Under the pieces are notes generated by a model, which saw only the letters and a list, made by a program, of their open reading frames with translations, did not search any database and was not told where the DNA came from. A stretch of 64,000 nucleotides of DNA. Source: Planctomycetota bacterium. Lineage in GTDB: Bacteria > Planctomycetota > UBA1135 > UBA2386. The translations under genes and the position numbers were made by a program. Within the stretch, counting starts at the first letter, position 1; each line of letters opens with the position of its first letter. Shown here piece by piece: positions 54,535-63,370 of the stretch. The stretch spans positions 1 through 64,000 of the forward strand of contig JANQJF010000024.1 of NCBI GenBank assembly GCA_028281765.1, given 5' to 3'.

Positions 54535-56946
54535 ATGCACGTTTCGAACAATCGATGGTTCGCCGCCGCGCTGCTGTGCGCCTCCCTGAGCGCGCAGCAG
54601 CCGACTCGACTCGAAATCGCCCCTGGCGACATCCGGCTCGACGACGGCCGCGACCGGCAGCGCGTGATCGCGATCGTCACCCATGACGACGGCACGACGC
54701 GAGACGTGACCGACGCCGTCGAGTGGGCTCTCTCGAGCGACGTTCATGCCGCGCTGCAAGACGCGGAGCTGACACCGCGCGCGGACGGCGAATGCGAACT
54801 CTCCGCGACGTTCGGTAAACTCACGGCCAATACCACCGTGACCGTGGCGAATACTGGCAAGCAGCCGCCCGTCAGCTTCGCGAACGAAGTGATCCCGGTG
54901 CTGACACGGTCCGGATGCAACGCCGGCACGTGCCATGGGAGCGCATCCGGCAAGAACGGGTTCGGCCTGTCGCTGTTCGGCTTCGACCGCGACGGAGACC
55001 ATCGCAAGCTCACCCGCGAACTCCGAGGCCGACGCATCGACACCGCCGACCCCGACGCGAGCCTGATCCTGCTCAAACCCACGGGTGGCGTGCCGCACAA
55101 GGGCGGCAAGCGACTGACTCCTGACGGCGAAGGCTACGCGACGCTCCGTCGCTGGATCGAAGCGGGCGCGCGCAACGACGTGAAGCAGGCCCCGGAACTG
55201 GTCGGCCTCGAGCTCTTCCCGGAGCAAGCCGTGCTCGCCGGCCCTGACCTCCTGCAGCGCGTTGTCGTGCGGGCGCGCTATTCCGACGGCAGCGACCGCG
55301 ACGTCACCGATCTCTCCATCCTCAGCTCGTCGAACGAAGTCGCCGCGACCGTGAACGCGAACGGCGTCATTCGCTCGGCGGAGCCGGGCGAGACATTCGT
55401 TATGGCGCGCTACGGCACGTTCGCCCTCGTCACGCAGGTGCTCGTGCTGCCGAAGGACGTCGCGTTCACGTGGCCCGGAGACGTGGAGCCCGCCAACTAC
55501 ATCGACGCGTCGATCTTCGACAAGCTGGGCAAGCAGCGCATCGCCCCGGCGGCACGCTGCGACGACGCGACGTTCGTCCGACGCGTCTACCTCGACGTGC
55601 TCAACCTGCTCCCGACGCCGGACGAAACGCGTCGATTCCTCGCGGACGACAATCCGAACAAGCGCGTGGAGCTCGTCGACGCCCTGCTCGAGCGACCGGA
55701 GTTTCCCGACGTCTGGGCGATGCAGTGGGCCGAGATCCTGCGCATCGAACCGGAGCAGCTCGAACCCAAAGGGATGTACGTCTACCACGACTGGCTGCGG
55801 GACGCGTTCCAGAGCAACCGCCCGCTCGACGAGATCGTGCGCGAACTGCTGACGAGCAAGGGCGGCAACTTCGAGCAACCGCAGAGTAACTTCTACCTCG
55901 TCGAGCGGTCGACCAAGGGGATCGCCGAGAACGTCGCCCAGGTGTTCATGGGCATTCGCATCCAGTGCGCGCAGTGCCACAACCATCCGTTCGAACGCTG
56001 GACGATGGACGATTACTACGGCTTCGCCGCGTTCTTCAATCGCGTGCGAAGCAAGCGCGGCGAGGACCCTCGCGAGCGGATCGTGTTCGTGACCGGCGGC
56101 GGCGAACTCGCGAACCCCGTGACGGGCGTCGTCGCGAAGCCGACGTTCCTCGGCGGCGCGACGCCGGAGATCAAGCGAGGCCAGGATCGCCGCGCGGTCG
56201 TCGCGGACTGGCTGACCGCCGGGGACAACCCGTTCTTCGCGAAGAACATAGCGAATCGCGTGTTCGCTCGGTTCTTCGGTCGCGGTGTCGTCGACCCGCC
56301 CGACGACGTCCGCGTGAGCAACCCACCATCGCACCCCGAGCTCTACGAGCAGCTCGGCACCAAGCTCGTCGAATACGGCTACGACCTGCGGCAGCTCATC
56401 CGCGACATCTGCGCGTCGCACAGCTACCAGGCGGCCGCCCACCCCGACGCGCCACCCGCGTCGACGTTCGCCGGCGTCAACGTCCGACGCCTGACCGCCG
56501 AGCAGCTGCTCGACGCGATCTCCGACGTGACGCAGGTGCCGACGAAGTACGACCGACTCCCGCTCGGCGCGCGCGCCACGCAGGTCGTGAACCCGACCGG
56601 CAACCGCTTCCTCGGCGTGTTCGGCCGCCCGGCGCGCGAGAGCGCGTGCACCTGCGATCGACGCAACGAACCGACGCTGAGCCAGGTCCTGCACCTGATC
56701 AACGGGGCGACGACGACCGCGAAGCTACGGGACGACAAGGGGCGCCTGCGCCGCCTGCTCGCGTCCAAGGACGTGAGCGACGACGCGGTGCTCGACGAAC
56801 TCTTCCTCGCCGCCTACAGCCGCATGCCGACGGACGGCGAGCGCGACAAGCTCCTACAGAAGGTCCGCGACGGCGATCGCGCGACCAACTGGGAGGACGT
56901 CTTCTGGGCGATCCTCAACTCTCGCGAATTCTTGTTCACCCACTGA
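54535..56946 (+). CDS. DUF1549/DUF1553 protein with Ig-like (BIG2) domains, second copy
   Basis: An 803-residue secreted protein with a signal peptide (about residues 1-21). An Ig-like BIG2 domain (about 23-105) is followed by a heme-like motif C128-x4-C133-H134 (SGCNAGTCHGS; CX4CH, common in this subfamily) and a second BIG2 domain (about 220-305). DUF1549 (about 320-540, with CAQCHNHPFERW) and DUF1553 (about 560-800, NPFFAKNIANRVFARFFG) complete it. It is probably the cytochrome partner of the second DUF1501 protein. Six bases separate it from the PPC gene, so one operon is likely. Confidence 0.92.
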   Translation: MHVSNNRWFAAALLCASLSAQQPTRLEIAPGDIRLDDGRDRQRVIAIVTHDDGTTRDVTDAVEWALSSDVHAALQDAELTPRADGECELSATFGKLTANTTVTVANTGKQPPVSFANEVIPVLTRSGCNAGTCHGSASGKNGFGLSLFGFDRDGDHRKLTRELRGRRIDTADPDASLILLKPTGGVPHKGGKRLTPDGEGYATLRRWIEAGARNDVKQAPELVGLELFPEQAVLAGPDLLQRVVVRARYSDGSDRDVTDLSILSSSNEVAATVNANGVIRSAEPGETFVMARYGTFALVTQVLVLPKDVAFTWPGDVEPANYIDASIFDKLGKQRIAPAARCDDATFVRRVYLDVLNLLPTPDETRRFLADDNPNKRVELVDALLERPEFPDVWAMQWAEILRIEPEQLEPKGMYVYHDWLRDAFQSNRPLDEIVRELLTSKGGNFEQPQSNFYLVERSTKGIAENVAQVFMGIRIQCAQCHNHPFERWTMDDYYGFAAFFNRVRSKRGEDPRERIVFVTGGGELANPVTGVVAKPTFLGGATPEIKRGQDRRAVVADWLTAGDNPFFAKNIANRVFARFFGRGVVDPPDDVRVSNPPSHPELYEQLGTKLVEYGYDLRQLIRDICASHSYQAAAHPDAPPASTFAGVNVRRLTAEQLLDAISDVTQVPTKYDRLPLGARATQVVNPTGNRFLGVFGRPARESACTCDRRNEPTLSQVLHLINGATTTAKLRDDKGRLRRLLASKDVSDDAVLDELFLAAYSRMPTDGERDKLLQKVRDGDRATNWEDVFWAILNSREFLFTH

Positions 56947-56953
56947 GCACGAC

Positions 56954-58885
56954 ATGAACCCATTCTCGAAGACACTTCTCGCCTGCGCTCTCCTGCTGCC
57001 GGTGAGCGTCGTCGCCCAGGACAAGAAGGCGCCGGATCCCACCGGGGCCGCCAAGCTCGCCGCGCTGCTGCAAGACCTGGAATCGCTCGCACCCGACGCG
57101 TGGAACCAGCGCGTGCAGGAACTCGAGACCAAGATCGCGGCGCACGGCAAGGCCGCGGCGGACCTGCGCAAGCGCGCGAAGGAGCTGCAGTCGAAGGCCA
57201 CGCGCGAGGACGACGCCGCGAAGGCCGTGCGCGCGGAGATCGAGCGACTGCGTTCGCTGATGGCGCTCGTGAAGCCGAAGGGCAAACCGACCCCGAAGAA
57301 GGCTCCGGCAAAGAAGGTCGCGGAGGCGACCGCAGCGAAACCGAAAGCGAAGCCGAAGGCCGCGATGAAGAAGGCGCCTGCAAAGAAGCCGGCACCGAAG
57401 AAGAAGGCCGCGCCCAAGAAGGCGACACCGAAGAAGCAGGCGCCGAAGAAGGCGACTCCGAAGAAGAAGGCCCCGCCACCGGCGATGGCCGCCGCGGCCG
57501 CACCGAAGGCAAAGAACGTGGCGCCCGCGAAAGCCGCCCCACCTCCGAAGGTTCAGGTCGTCTCCTACGTCGAACATCTCCAGCCGCTTCTCGAGGAACG
57601 CTGCACGGTCTGCCACGACGAGGAGGACTCGAGCGGTGGCCTCGATCTCAGCACCTACGGCCGCGCGATCGAGGGCGGCAGCTCCGGCGCGACGATCGCG
57701 CCCGGCAACCCCGAAGGCAGCCGACTGTTCTTGATGGTGTCGAAGCAAGAACGCCCCTTCATGCCGAAGGACGACGACCCGCTGAGCAAGGCCGAGGTCG
57801 AAATGATCCGTGCATGGATCGCGCTCGGCGCGCCCGAGGACACCGCGAGCGCCGAAGCCGCGGCGGAGAAGCTGCGGAAGAAACTCAGCGAAGAAGCGGC
57901 GCAGCGCGCCGCGCCGCAACCGACCAACGCGCCGGTCATGCCGCAGAACTGGAAGCCCGTCGCGCTGACCGAGGTCGTGCGACCGCCCGCCGTCAAGACG
58001 ATCGCGAGTAGCCCCCACGCCCCGCTCGCGGCGATCGCTGGACAGCACCAGGTCCTGCTCGTCCACACCGAGTCGCTCGAGACGATCGGCGTTCTGCCGT
58101 TCGCCCTCGGCCAGGTCGAAGTGCTTCGCTTCACGAGCGACGGCAGGAAGCTGCTTGCGGCCGGTGGCCGGCCCGGCAAGCGTGGCGGCGCGATCCTGTT
58201 CGACGTGGCCACGGGCCACGCGATCGCCGAGTTCGGCCCCGAGCGTGACACGGTACTCGCGGCCGCGATCAGCCCGGGCCAGTCCATCGTCGCGCTCGGC
58301 GGGCCGAGCCGCCGCGTGCGCGCGTACGCCACCGAGACCGGCGAACGTCTCTACGAGATCCGCGCGCACAACGACTGGGTGCTGAGCGCCGACATCAGCC
58401 CGGACGGCAACTACCTCGTGACGACGGACCGCGCCGGCATCGTGCAGGTGCACGAGGCCGACACGGGCCGCGACGTGCACACGATCAACCCGAAGGGCGG
58501 CTCCGCGAACGCGGTCGCGTTTCGGCCAGACGCCAAGGCGTTCGCCGTCGGCACGCACGACGGTCGCGTGCGCAGCTACGAGATCGGCGACGGCAAGCAA
58601 CTCTGGAGCAAGGTCCACGGCCGCGACGCGGTGCTGGGTCTCGCGTGGTCGATTGACGGCTCACTCACGACGTGCGGAGTCGACGGCCGCGCCCGTCGCT
58701 GGAACCGCAACGGCGGCGAACTCGCGCGCTCACCCGCACTGAAGGAGTGGGCCTACAGCGTCGCGTGGTCGACGTCGAAGCGCACGCTCGTCGGCGACTG
58801 GGCCGGGCGCGTGCACGTGCTCGACGCGACGGGGAAGAAGGTCGACACGGCGATTCAGCCCGCGGTCGCGGGACCGTCGTCGTAG
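56954..58885 (+). CDS. Planctomycete-type cytochrome c / WD40 protein with Lys-rich linker
   Basis: A 643-residue secreted protein with a signal peptide (about residues 1-21). A coiled-coil segment (about 30-105) is followed by a histone-H1-like Lys/Ala/Pro-rich linker (about 108-190, many PKKA/APKK units). The PSCyt1-like cytochrome domain (about 200-290) has heme motif C217-x-x-C220-H221, and WD40-type repeats (about 320-640) form a propeller. It ends the six-gene PSD1/DUF1501 run, starting seven bases after the previous stop. The linker probably spaces the cytochrome from the N-terminal coiled coil, perhaps binding anionic polymers. Confidence 0.88.
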   Translation: MNPFSKTLLACALLLPVSVVAQDKKAPDPTGAAKLAALLQDLESLAPDAWNQRVQELETKIAAHGKAAADLRKRAKELQSKATREDDAAKAVRAEIERLRSLMALVKPKGKPTPKKAPAKKVAEATAAKPKAKPKAAMKKAPAKKPAPKKKAAPKKATPKKQAPKKATPKKKAPPPAMAAAAAPKAKNVAPAKAAPPPKVQVVSYVEHLQPLLEERCTVCHDEEDSSGGLDLSTYGRAIEGGSSGATIAPGNPEGSRLFLMVSKQERPFMPKDDDPLSKAEVEMIRAWIALGAPEDTASAEAAAEKLRKKLSEEAAQRAAPQPTNAPVMPQNWKPVALTEVVRPPAVKTIASSPHAPLAAIAGQHQVLLVHTESLETIGVLPFALGQVEVLRFTSDGRKLLAAGGRPGKRGGAILFDVATGHAIAEFGPERDTVLAAAISPGQSIVALGGPSRRVRAYATETGERLYEIRAHNDWVLSADISPDGNYLVTTDRAGIVQVHEADTGRDVHTINPKGGSANAVAFRPDAKAFAVGTHDGRVRSYEIGDGKQLWSKVHGRDAVLGLAWSIDGSLTTCGVDGRARRWNRNGGELARSPALKEWAYSVAWSTSKRTLVGDWAGRVHVLDATGKKVDTAIQPAVAGPSS

Positions 58886-58939
58886 CGCACGCGGACCGAA
58901 CGGCGCTTCGCCGCAGACCCGGCGAGCGCGAGACGACGC

Positions 58940-59551
58940 TTACGCGTCGCCTTCAGGTGCCGGTTCGTCGCCGCCTTCGGCGTCGCCTTCGGCATCACCG
59001 CCAGCCTTCGGCGCGGACATGTGGCAGATCACGGTGTCCTCTTCGCCTTCGGGGATCGTGACGCCGTCCGGCAGCGGCAGGTCCTTGAACTTGATCGCAT
59101 CGCCGAGGTCCATGTCCTTGACCGCGACTTCGATCGTGTCCGGCACGGCGTGCGGCAGCGAGTCGACTTCGATCGCGTCCTTGTCCTTGATGAGCTCACC
59201 ACCGCGCGAAGCGCCGGCCGGGTGGCCGAGGTAGGCGAGGTCGACGATGACGCGGATCGGCTTGTCGAGATCGATGCGGCGCAGGTCGATGTGCAGCGGC
59301 TGGTCCGTCAGCACGTCGAACTGGATGTCCTGCAGGAAGACCCCTTGGGTCTTGCCGTCCATCTCGAGTCGGAACACGCGGTGGTGCTTGCGCAGCTCAC
59401 GCGCGAGATCGGCTTCGTCGAGCGACAGGTTCACCGAGCCGAGCTCGCCGCCGTAGATGACGCAGGGCACGCGGCCGTTTTCACGCAGGCGCGCGACCTG
59501 GTTCGAGCCGACGGCATCGCGCTTTTCGACTTGCAGGGTCGTGACTTCCAT
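58940..59551 (-). CDS. rplY: 50S ribosomal protein L25 / CTC family
   Basis: A 203-residue protein of the long CTC form of L25, which binds 5S rRNA. The N-terminal L25 domain (about residues 1-95) has NQVARLRENGRVPCVIYGGE and KTQGVFLQDIQFDVLTDQPLHIDL. The C-terminal CTC beta domain (about 96-185) has AYLGHPAGASRGGELI and DTIEVAVKDMDLGDAIKFKD. An acidic, Ala/Glu/Gly-rich tail follows. It lies 41 bases downstream of prs, matching the common prs-rplY order. Confidence 0.95.
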   Translation of the reverse strand: MEVTTLQVEKRDAVGSNQVARLRENGRVPCVIYGGELGSVNLSLDEADLARELRKHHRVFRLEMDGKTQGVFLQDIQFDVLTDQPLHIDLRRIDLDKPIRVIVDLAYLGHPAGASRGGELIKDKDAIEVDSLPHAVPDTIEVAVKDMDLGDAIKFKDLPLPDGVTIPEGEEDTVICHMSAPKAGGDAEGDAEGGDEPAPEGDA

Positions 59552-59592
59552 GATCAGGGTCCTCTTACAGTGTCAGAATTCTCAGGGTCGGC

Positions 59593-60546
59593 TCACAGCC
59601 GAGCATCAGGGTCGAACAGCGAGCTGACGCTTTCGCTGCGATGGATTCGGTCGATGGCCCGCGCCAGGAGCGGCGCGATCGAGACCATCTCGATCTTCTC
59701 CGGCAGCCCCTCCTTGGGCGGGATGCTGTCGGTGAAGAGGCACCTCTCGGCGGGGCACGCCTCGAGCTTCTCGACGGCGGAGCCACAGAGCACCGCGTGG
59801 CTCGCGACGATGAACACGCGCCGTGCGCCGCGCTCCTTCATGATCCGCGCCGCGCCGGAAATCGAGCCGCCGGTCGAGACCATGTCGTCGACGAGCACGA
59901 CGTCGCGGTCCTTCACTTCACCGACGACGTTCTCGACGATGGTCTCGGAGCCGCTGAGTCGACGCTTGTCCACGATCGCGATCTCGGTGCCGAGCTCCTT
60001 CGCATACGCGCGCGCGAGCTTGGTGCCCCCGACGTCCGGCGACACGACGACCGGCTTTTCGGCGCCGAGCGCGCGCATCTTGTCCATCAGCACCGGGCGT
60101 GCGAACAGGTGGTCCACCGGAATGTCGAAGAAGCCCTGGATCTGCGCCGCGTGCAGATCGACCGACACGACGCGATCCGCGCCGGCGGTGGTCAACAGGT
60201 CCGCGACGAGCTTCGCGTTGATCGGCACGCGCCCCTCGTCCTTGCGGTCCTTGCGAGCGTAGCCGTAGTACGGAATGACCGCGGTGATGCGATCGGCCGA
60301 GGCGCGCTTCAAGCAGTCGATGAACGACAGCAGCTCGAACAGGTTGACGTGCACCGGCGGGCAGGTCGGCTGCACGACGAACACGTCCGCGCCGCGCACG
60401 TCGCAGTCGACCTTCAGGTTGATCTCGCCGTCCGGGAACGGCTCGAGCGTCGAGTCGCCGAGCGGCGTGCCCATGTGGGAACAGATGTCGCGCGCCAGCT
60501 GAGGGTGCGCGGTCCCGGTGAAGATCCTGAGCCGATCGCCTCTCAC
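59593..60546 (-). CDS. prs: Ribose-phosphate pyrophosphokinase
   Basis: A 317-residue enzyme that makes PRPP from ribose-5-phosphate and ATP. Visible motifs: FTGTAHPQLARDICSHMG, YYGYARKDRKDEGRVPINAK, DLHAAQIQGFFDIPVDHL and the PRPP-binding VVLVDDMVSTGGSISGA. Length and motifs match class I PRPP synthetases. The start ATG 60546 overlaps the glmU stop by four bases. Confidence 0.96.
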   Translation of the reverse strand: MRGDRLRIFTGTAHPQLARDICSHMGTPLGDSTLEPFPDGEINLKVDCDVRGADVFVVQPTCPPVHVNLFELLSFIDCLKRASADRITAVIPYYGYARKDRKDEGRVPINAKLVADLLTTAGADRVVSVDLHAAQIQGFFDIPVDHLFARPVLMDKMRALGAEKPVVVSPDVGGTKLARAYAKELGTEIAIVDKRRLSGSETIVENVVGEVKDRDVVLVDDMVSTGGSISGAARIMKERGARRVFIVASHAVLCGSAVEKLEACPAERCLFTDSIPPKEGLPEKIEMVSIAPLLARAIDRIHRSESVSSLFDPDARL

Positions 60547-61823
60547 TTGTCGCCTCCGTCGGTCGCAGCGCGAGCGCGCAGGGGTTTCGCCGGCACGCCG
60601 ACGTAAGTCTCGCCTTCGCCGATCGACGTGCCGCGCGTCACGATCGCGCCAGCACCCGTCGAAGAGCCCGGTCCCATCGTCATCGGCGCGACGAGCACGG
60701 TGCCGCTGCCGACGAAGGCGCCGTCGCCGATCGTCGTCTGGTGCTTGTGCTTGCCGTCGTAGTTCGCCGTGATCGTGCCGCAGCCGATGTTCGCATCGCT
60801 GCCGAGCACCGCATCGCCGAGGTAGGTCAGGTGCTTCGCCTTCGTGCCCTCGCCGATGTGCGCCTTCTTGGTCTCGACGAAGTTGCCGACCTCGGCACGG
60901 TTCTCGAGCTTGGTGCCGACGCGCAGGTGGCTGAACGGTCCGACCTCGCAGTGCTCACCGATCACGACGCCGCTGTGGATCACGGTGCACGGCAGCACGC
61001 GCGTGTCGCGACCGATCGTCACGCCGTGGTCGATGTAGGTCGACGCCGGGTCGTCGATGATGACACCGTTGCCGAGGTGCTCGAGCAGAATACGCTCACG
61101 CATGATCTGCGTCGCGAGCGACAGCTGGCGCAGGTCGTTGATGCCGGTGACGTCCTCGGGATCGTCCGCGGCGACGGTGACGACGGCCTGGCCATCGTCG
61201 AGCAGCGCGAACACCGTGTCGGTCAGGTAGAGCTCACCCTGCGCGTTGTCGTCACTCAGCCCCGCGAGAAGCGGACGCAGTCCCGCGGCGTCGTAGCAGT
61301 AGAAGCCCGCGTTGATCTCGTCGATCGTGCGCTCGGCGTCGGAGCAGTCGCGCTCCTCGCGAATGCCGAGCATCTCGCCTTCCGAGCCGCGCAGGATGCG
61401 GCCGAGACCGGTCGGATCGTCGGGGTAGGCGGTCAGCACCGACGCGCCCGCCGAGCCGCGCGCATCTCGCAGCGCCTGCAGGGTGTCGGCGGTCATCAGC
61501 GGCACGTCCCCGTAGACGATCATCACGTCGCCGTCGAAGTCCGCGAGCGCTTCCATCGCGACCTGCACCGCGTGGCCCGTACCGCGCGGTTCGCCCTGGT
61601 CGACGATCGCCAGGCCGTCGCGATCCGCCAACGTCTCCTCGATCCGCTCCTTGCCGTGGTGCAGCACGACCACCGTCCGGTCCGCGCGGAGCTCGGCGAC
61701 GGTATCGAGCACGGTCGCCAACAAGGTACGACCGCACAATGGCAGTAACACCTTGGGGACACTGACCTTAGTGCGAGTACCAAGGCCTGCGGCGAGCACG
61801 ACGACCGCGAGTGGACGGGACAT
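60543..61823 (-). CDS. glmU: Bifunctional UDP-N-acetylglucosamine pyrophosphorylase / glucosamine-1-phosphate acetyltransferase
   Basis: About 426 residues. The N-terminal uridylyltransferase domain (about 1-225) has LAAGLGTRTKVSVPKVLLPL, PRGTGHAVQVAM and the YGDVPLM metal site. The C-terminal left-handed beta-helix acetyltransferase (about 245-420) has YLGDAVLGSDANIGCGTITANYDGK-type features. ATG 61823 matches the normal N-terminus; a longer frame upstream lacks support. The protein is slightly short at the C-terminus relative to E. coli GlmU (456). It makes UDP-GlcNAc for cell wall and surface polysaccharides. Confidence 0.93.
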   Translation of the reverse strand: MSRPLAVVVLAAGLGTRTKVSVPKVLLPLCGRTLLATVLDTVAELRADRTVVVLHHGKERIEETLADRDGLAIVDQGEPRGTGHAVQVAMEALADFDGDVMIVYGDVPLMTADTLQALRDARGSAGASVLTAYPDDPTGLGRILRGSEGEMLGIREERDCSDAERTIDEINAGFYCYDAAGLRPLLAGLSDDNAQGELYLTDTVFALLDDGQAVVTVAADDPEDVTGINDLRQLSLATQIMRERILLEHLGNGVIIDDPASTYIDHGVTIGRDTRVLPCTVIHSGVVIGEHCEVGPFSHLRVGTKLENRAEVGNFVETKKAHIGEGTKAKHLTYLGDAVLGSDANIGCGTITANYDGKHKHQTTIGDGAFVGSGTVLVAPMTMGPGSSTGAGAIVTRGTSIGEGETYVGVPAKPLRARAATDGGDK

Positions 61824-61977
61824 GAGAGGACGGGCCCCGCGGCGCCGGATGGCAGCGGGAGAGGAAATTGGGGCGCGGATTGTCCGGACCGGCCCCGCCG
61901 GGGTCAAGAGCGGGTTCCGACGGTTCCCGGACGCCCTACGGCCGGCCCGGCCCCCGTGCCGATGAAACCCTCAGGGA

Positions 61978-63357
61978 ATGGGGAACATCGTCTTCGGAGC
62001 GCCGACGATTCGGCAATACCACCTGCACGGTCTGCTCGCGCAATCGCTGATGCGACGCGGCCACCGCGTGACCGTGCTCGCCGAAGACCCCGTCACACAA
62101 AGGTTTTACGACGCCCAAGGGCTGAGGACGCGGCTCCTGCCCCAGCAGACCGCGACCGCCGAGCTGCGCGGCATGCCGCTCGAAGCGGCGGCTCTCCGCG
62201 ACTGCCGACTCGCGGGGATCGCGAACCCCGGCCCCGGCCGCCTCGAGCGCGTGCGCGCGCGCCTCGCCCGGTTCGTGCCGGGCCTGCTCCGCTACTTCTG
62301 CGTCGAGACGCCGGACCTGGTCCTGATCCACGATCGCCGCACGGGTCTCCACCGGCTGATCCAGTACATCGCCAAGGAGTTCGGCGCCGACATCCTCCAC
62401 ACGGCGCCCGGCCTGCTGCCCGGAACGATGCAGTGGGACGAAGACGGCATCGACGCCGACTCCTCCCGATGCCGACGCAACGCGAAGGCCTACACGCGAC
62501 GACCACGCGACGAGATGTTCTTGATGGCGGCCCTCGCCGCGGTGCTCGGCGGCGTCGGCGCGACTCCGACCGAACGCAGTCGCGTCCAGGTTCCGGGCCT
62601 GCGCGACCGCATGCGCGCGATGCTGAGCGCGCTCCGGCGCGGTCAGCTCGGACCCGCCTACCACGCCATGACCGCTTGGCAGCGCGCTCACGCCCAGGCC
62701 GAAGCCGCCGCGCGTGATGCTGAGCCTCTGCCGGAGAGCCCATTCGTCGCCGTGATGCTGCAAGAGGGCGACGAAGCATCGATGCGCGTCGACGCCGTCG
62801 ATGCGCCCAATCACGAGCAGCTCGTGATCGCGACGCAGGCCGCGACGTTCGCCGTCGACTCGAGCATCCCGACCGCGATCGTGCCGCCGCGCTCCGGATT
62901 GTCTCGCGACGTCGAGCAAGCGATCCGCAGTCGCCCCGGCCGCTTCGTCGTCTGCTCACCCGACGACGCGATGCTCGCGCTGACGACCGCGCTCGCCGTC
63001 ACGACGGTCCACCACCCGCACAGCCTCGCGGCGATCCTCGCCGGCACGCCCGTCTTGCACACCGGCAGCGCGCTGTTCGAGCACGCCGAGGTCGCGACGA
63101 AGACGACGACCGATCGACTGCGCTTCGATCTCGCCCAGGCGATCGAACGACCGAATCCGCCCTGGCGAGAGAGCTATCTGACCCACACACTCGTGTACGA
63201 TCACGTGTGGTGCGACGCGGAGGAGCCCGACGACAACGGACTCGGCGGCCTCGTCCAGCACATCGAGCATCGGATCGCCGCGTCTGCGGCAGAGTCGCCC
63301 GAAGTGCACTACCGCGCCGGACCGGTGTGGCCGCTACTGACGACGACGGAGGAGTGA
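61978..63357 (+). CDS. Glycosyltransferase-like surface polysaccharide protein
   Basis: A 459-residue protein. The N-terminus (FGAPTIRQYHLHGLLAQSL) and a GHRVTVLAEDP strand-loop suit a GT-B fold. The C-terminal half has TVHHPHSLAAILAGTPVLHTGSA, resembling the nucleotide-sugar region of capsule-type glycosyltransferases (KpsC/KpsS-like 'HSSVGLEALLxGxPV'). Family assignment is tentative. It is divergent from glmU and directly precedes another glycosyltransferase gene, so a surface-polysaccharide cluster starts here. Confidence 0.6.
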   Translation: MGNIVFGAPTIRQYHLHGLLAQSLMRRGHRVTVLAEDPVTQRFYDAQGLRTRLLPQQTATAELRGMPLEAAALRDCRLAGIANPGPGRLERVRARLARFVPGLLRYFCVETPDLVLIHDRRTGLHRLIQYIAKEFGADILHTAPGLLPGTMQWDEDGIDADSSRCRRNAKAYTRRPRDEMFLMAALAAVLGGVGATPTERSRVQVPGLRDRMRAMLSALRRGQLGPAYHAMTAWQRAHAQAEAAARDAEPLPESPFVAVMLQEGDEASMRVDAVDAPNHEQLVIATQAATFAVDSSIPTAIVPPRSGLSRDVEQAIRSRPGRFVVCSPDDAMLALTTALAVTTVHHPHSLAAILAGTPVLHTGSALFEHAEVATKTTTDRLRFDLAQAIERPNPPWRESYLTHTLVYDHVWCDAEEPDDNGLGGLVQHIEHRIAASAAESPEVHYRAGPVWPLLTTTEE

Positions 63358-63370
63358 CATCCGCATCCTG

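Noticed and set aside
53932..56694. Antisense open frame of 920 codons on the minus strand
   Set aside because: It lies fully opposite the PPC and DUF1549/DUF1553 genes, is Arg/Ala-rich without domains, and results from high GC content.
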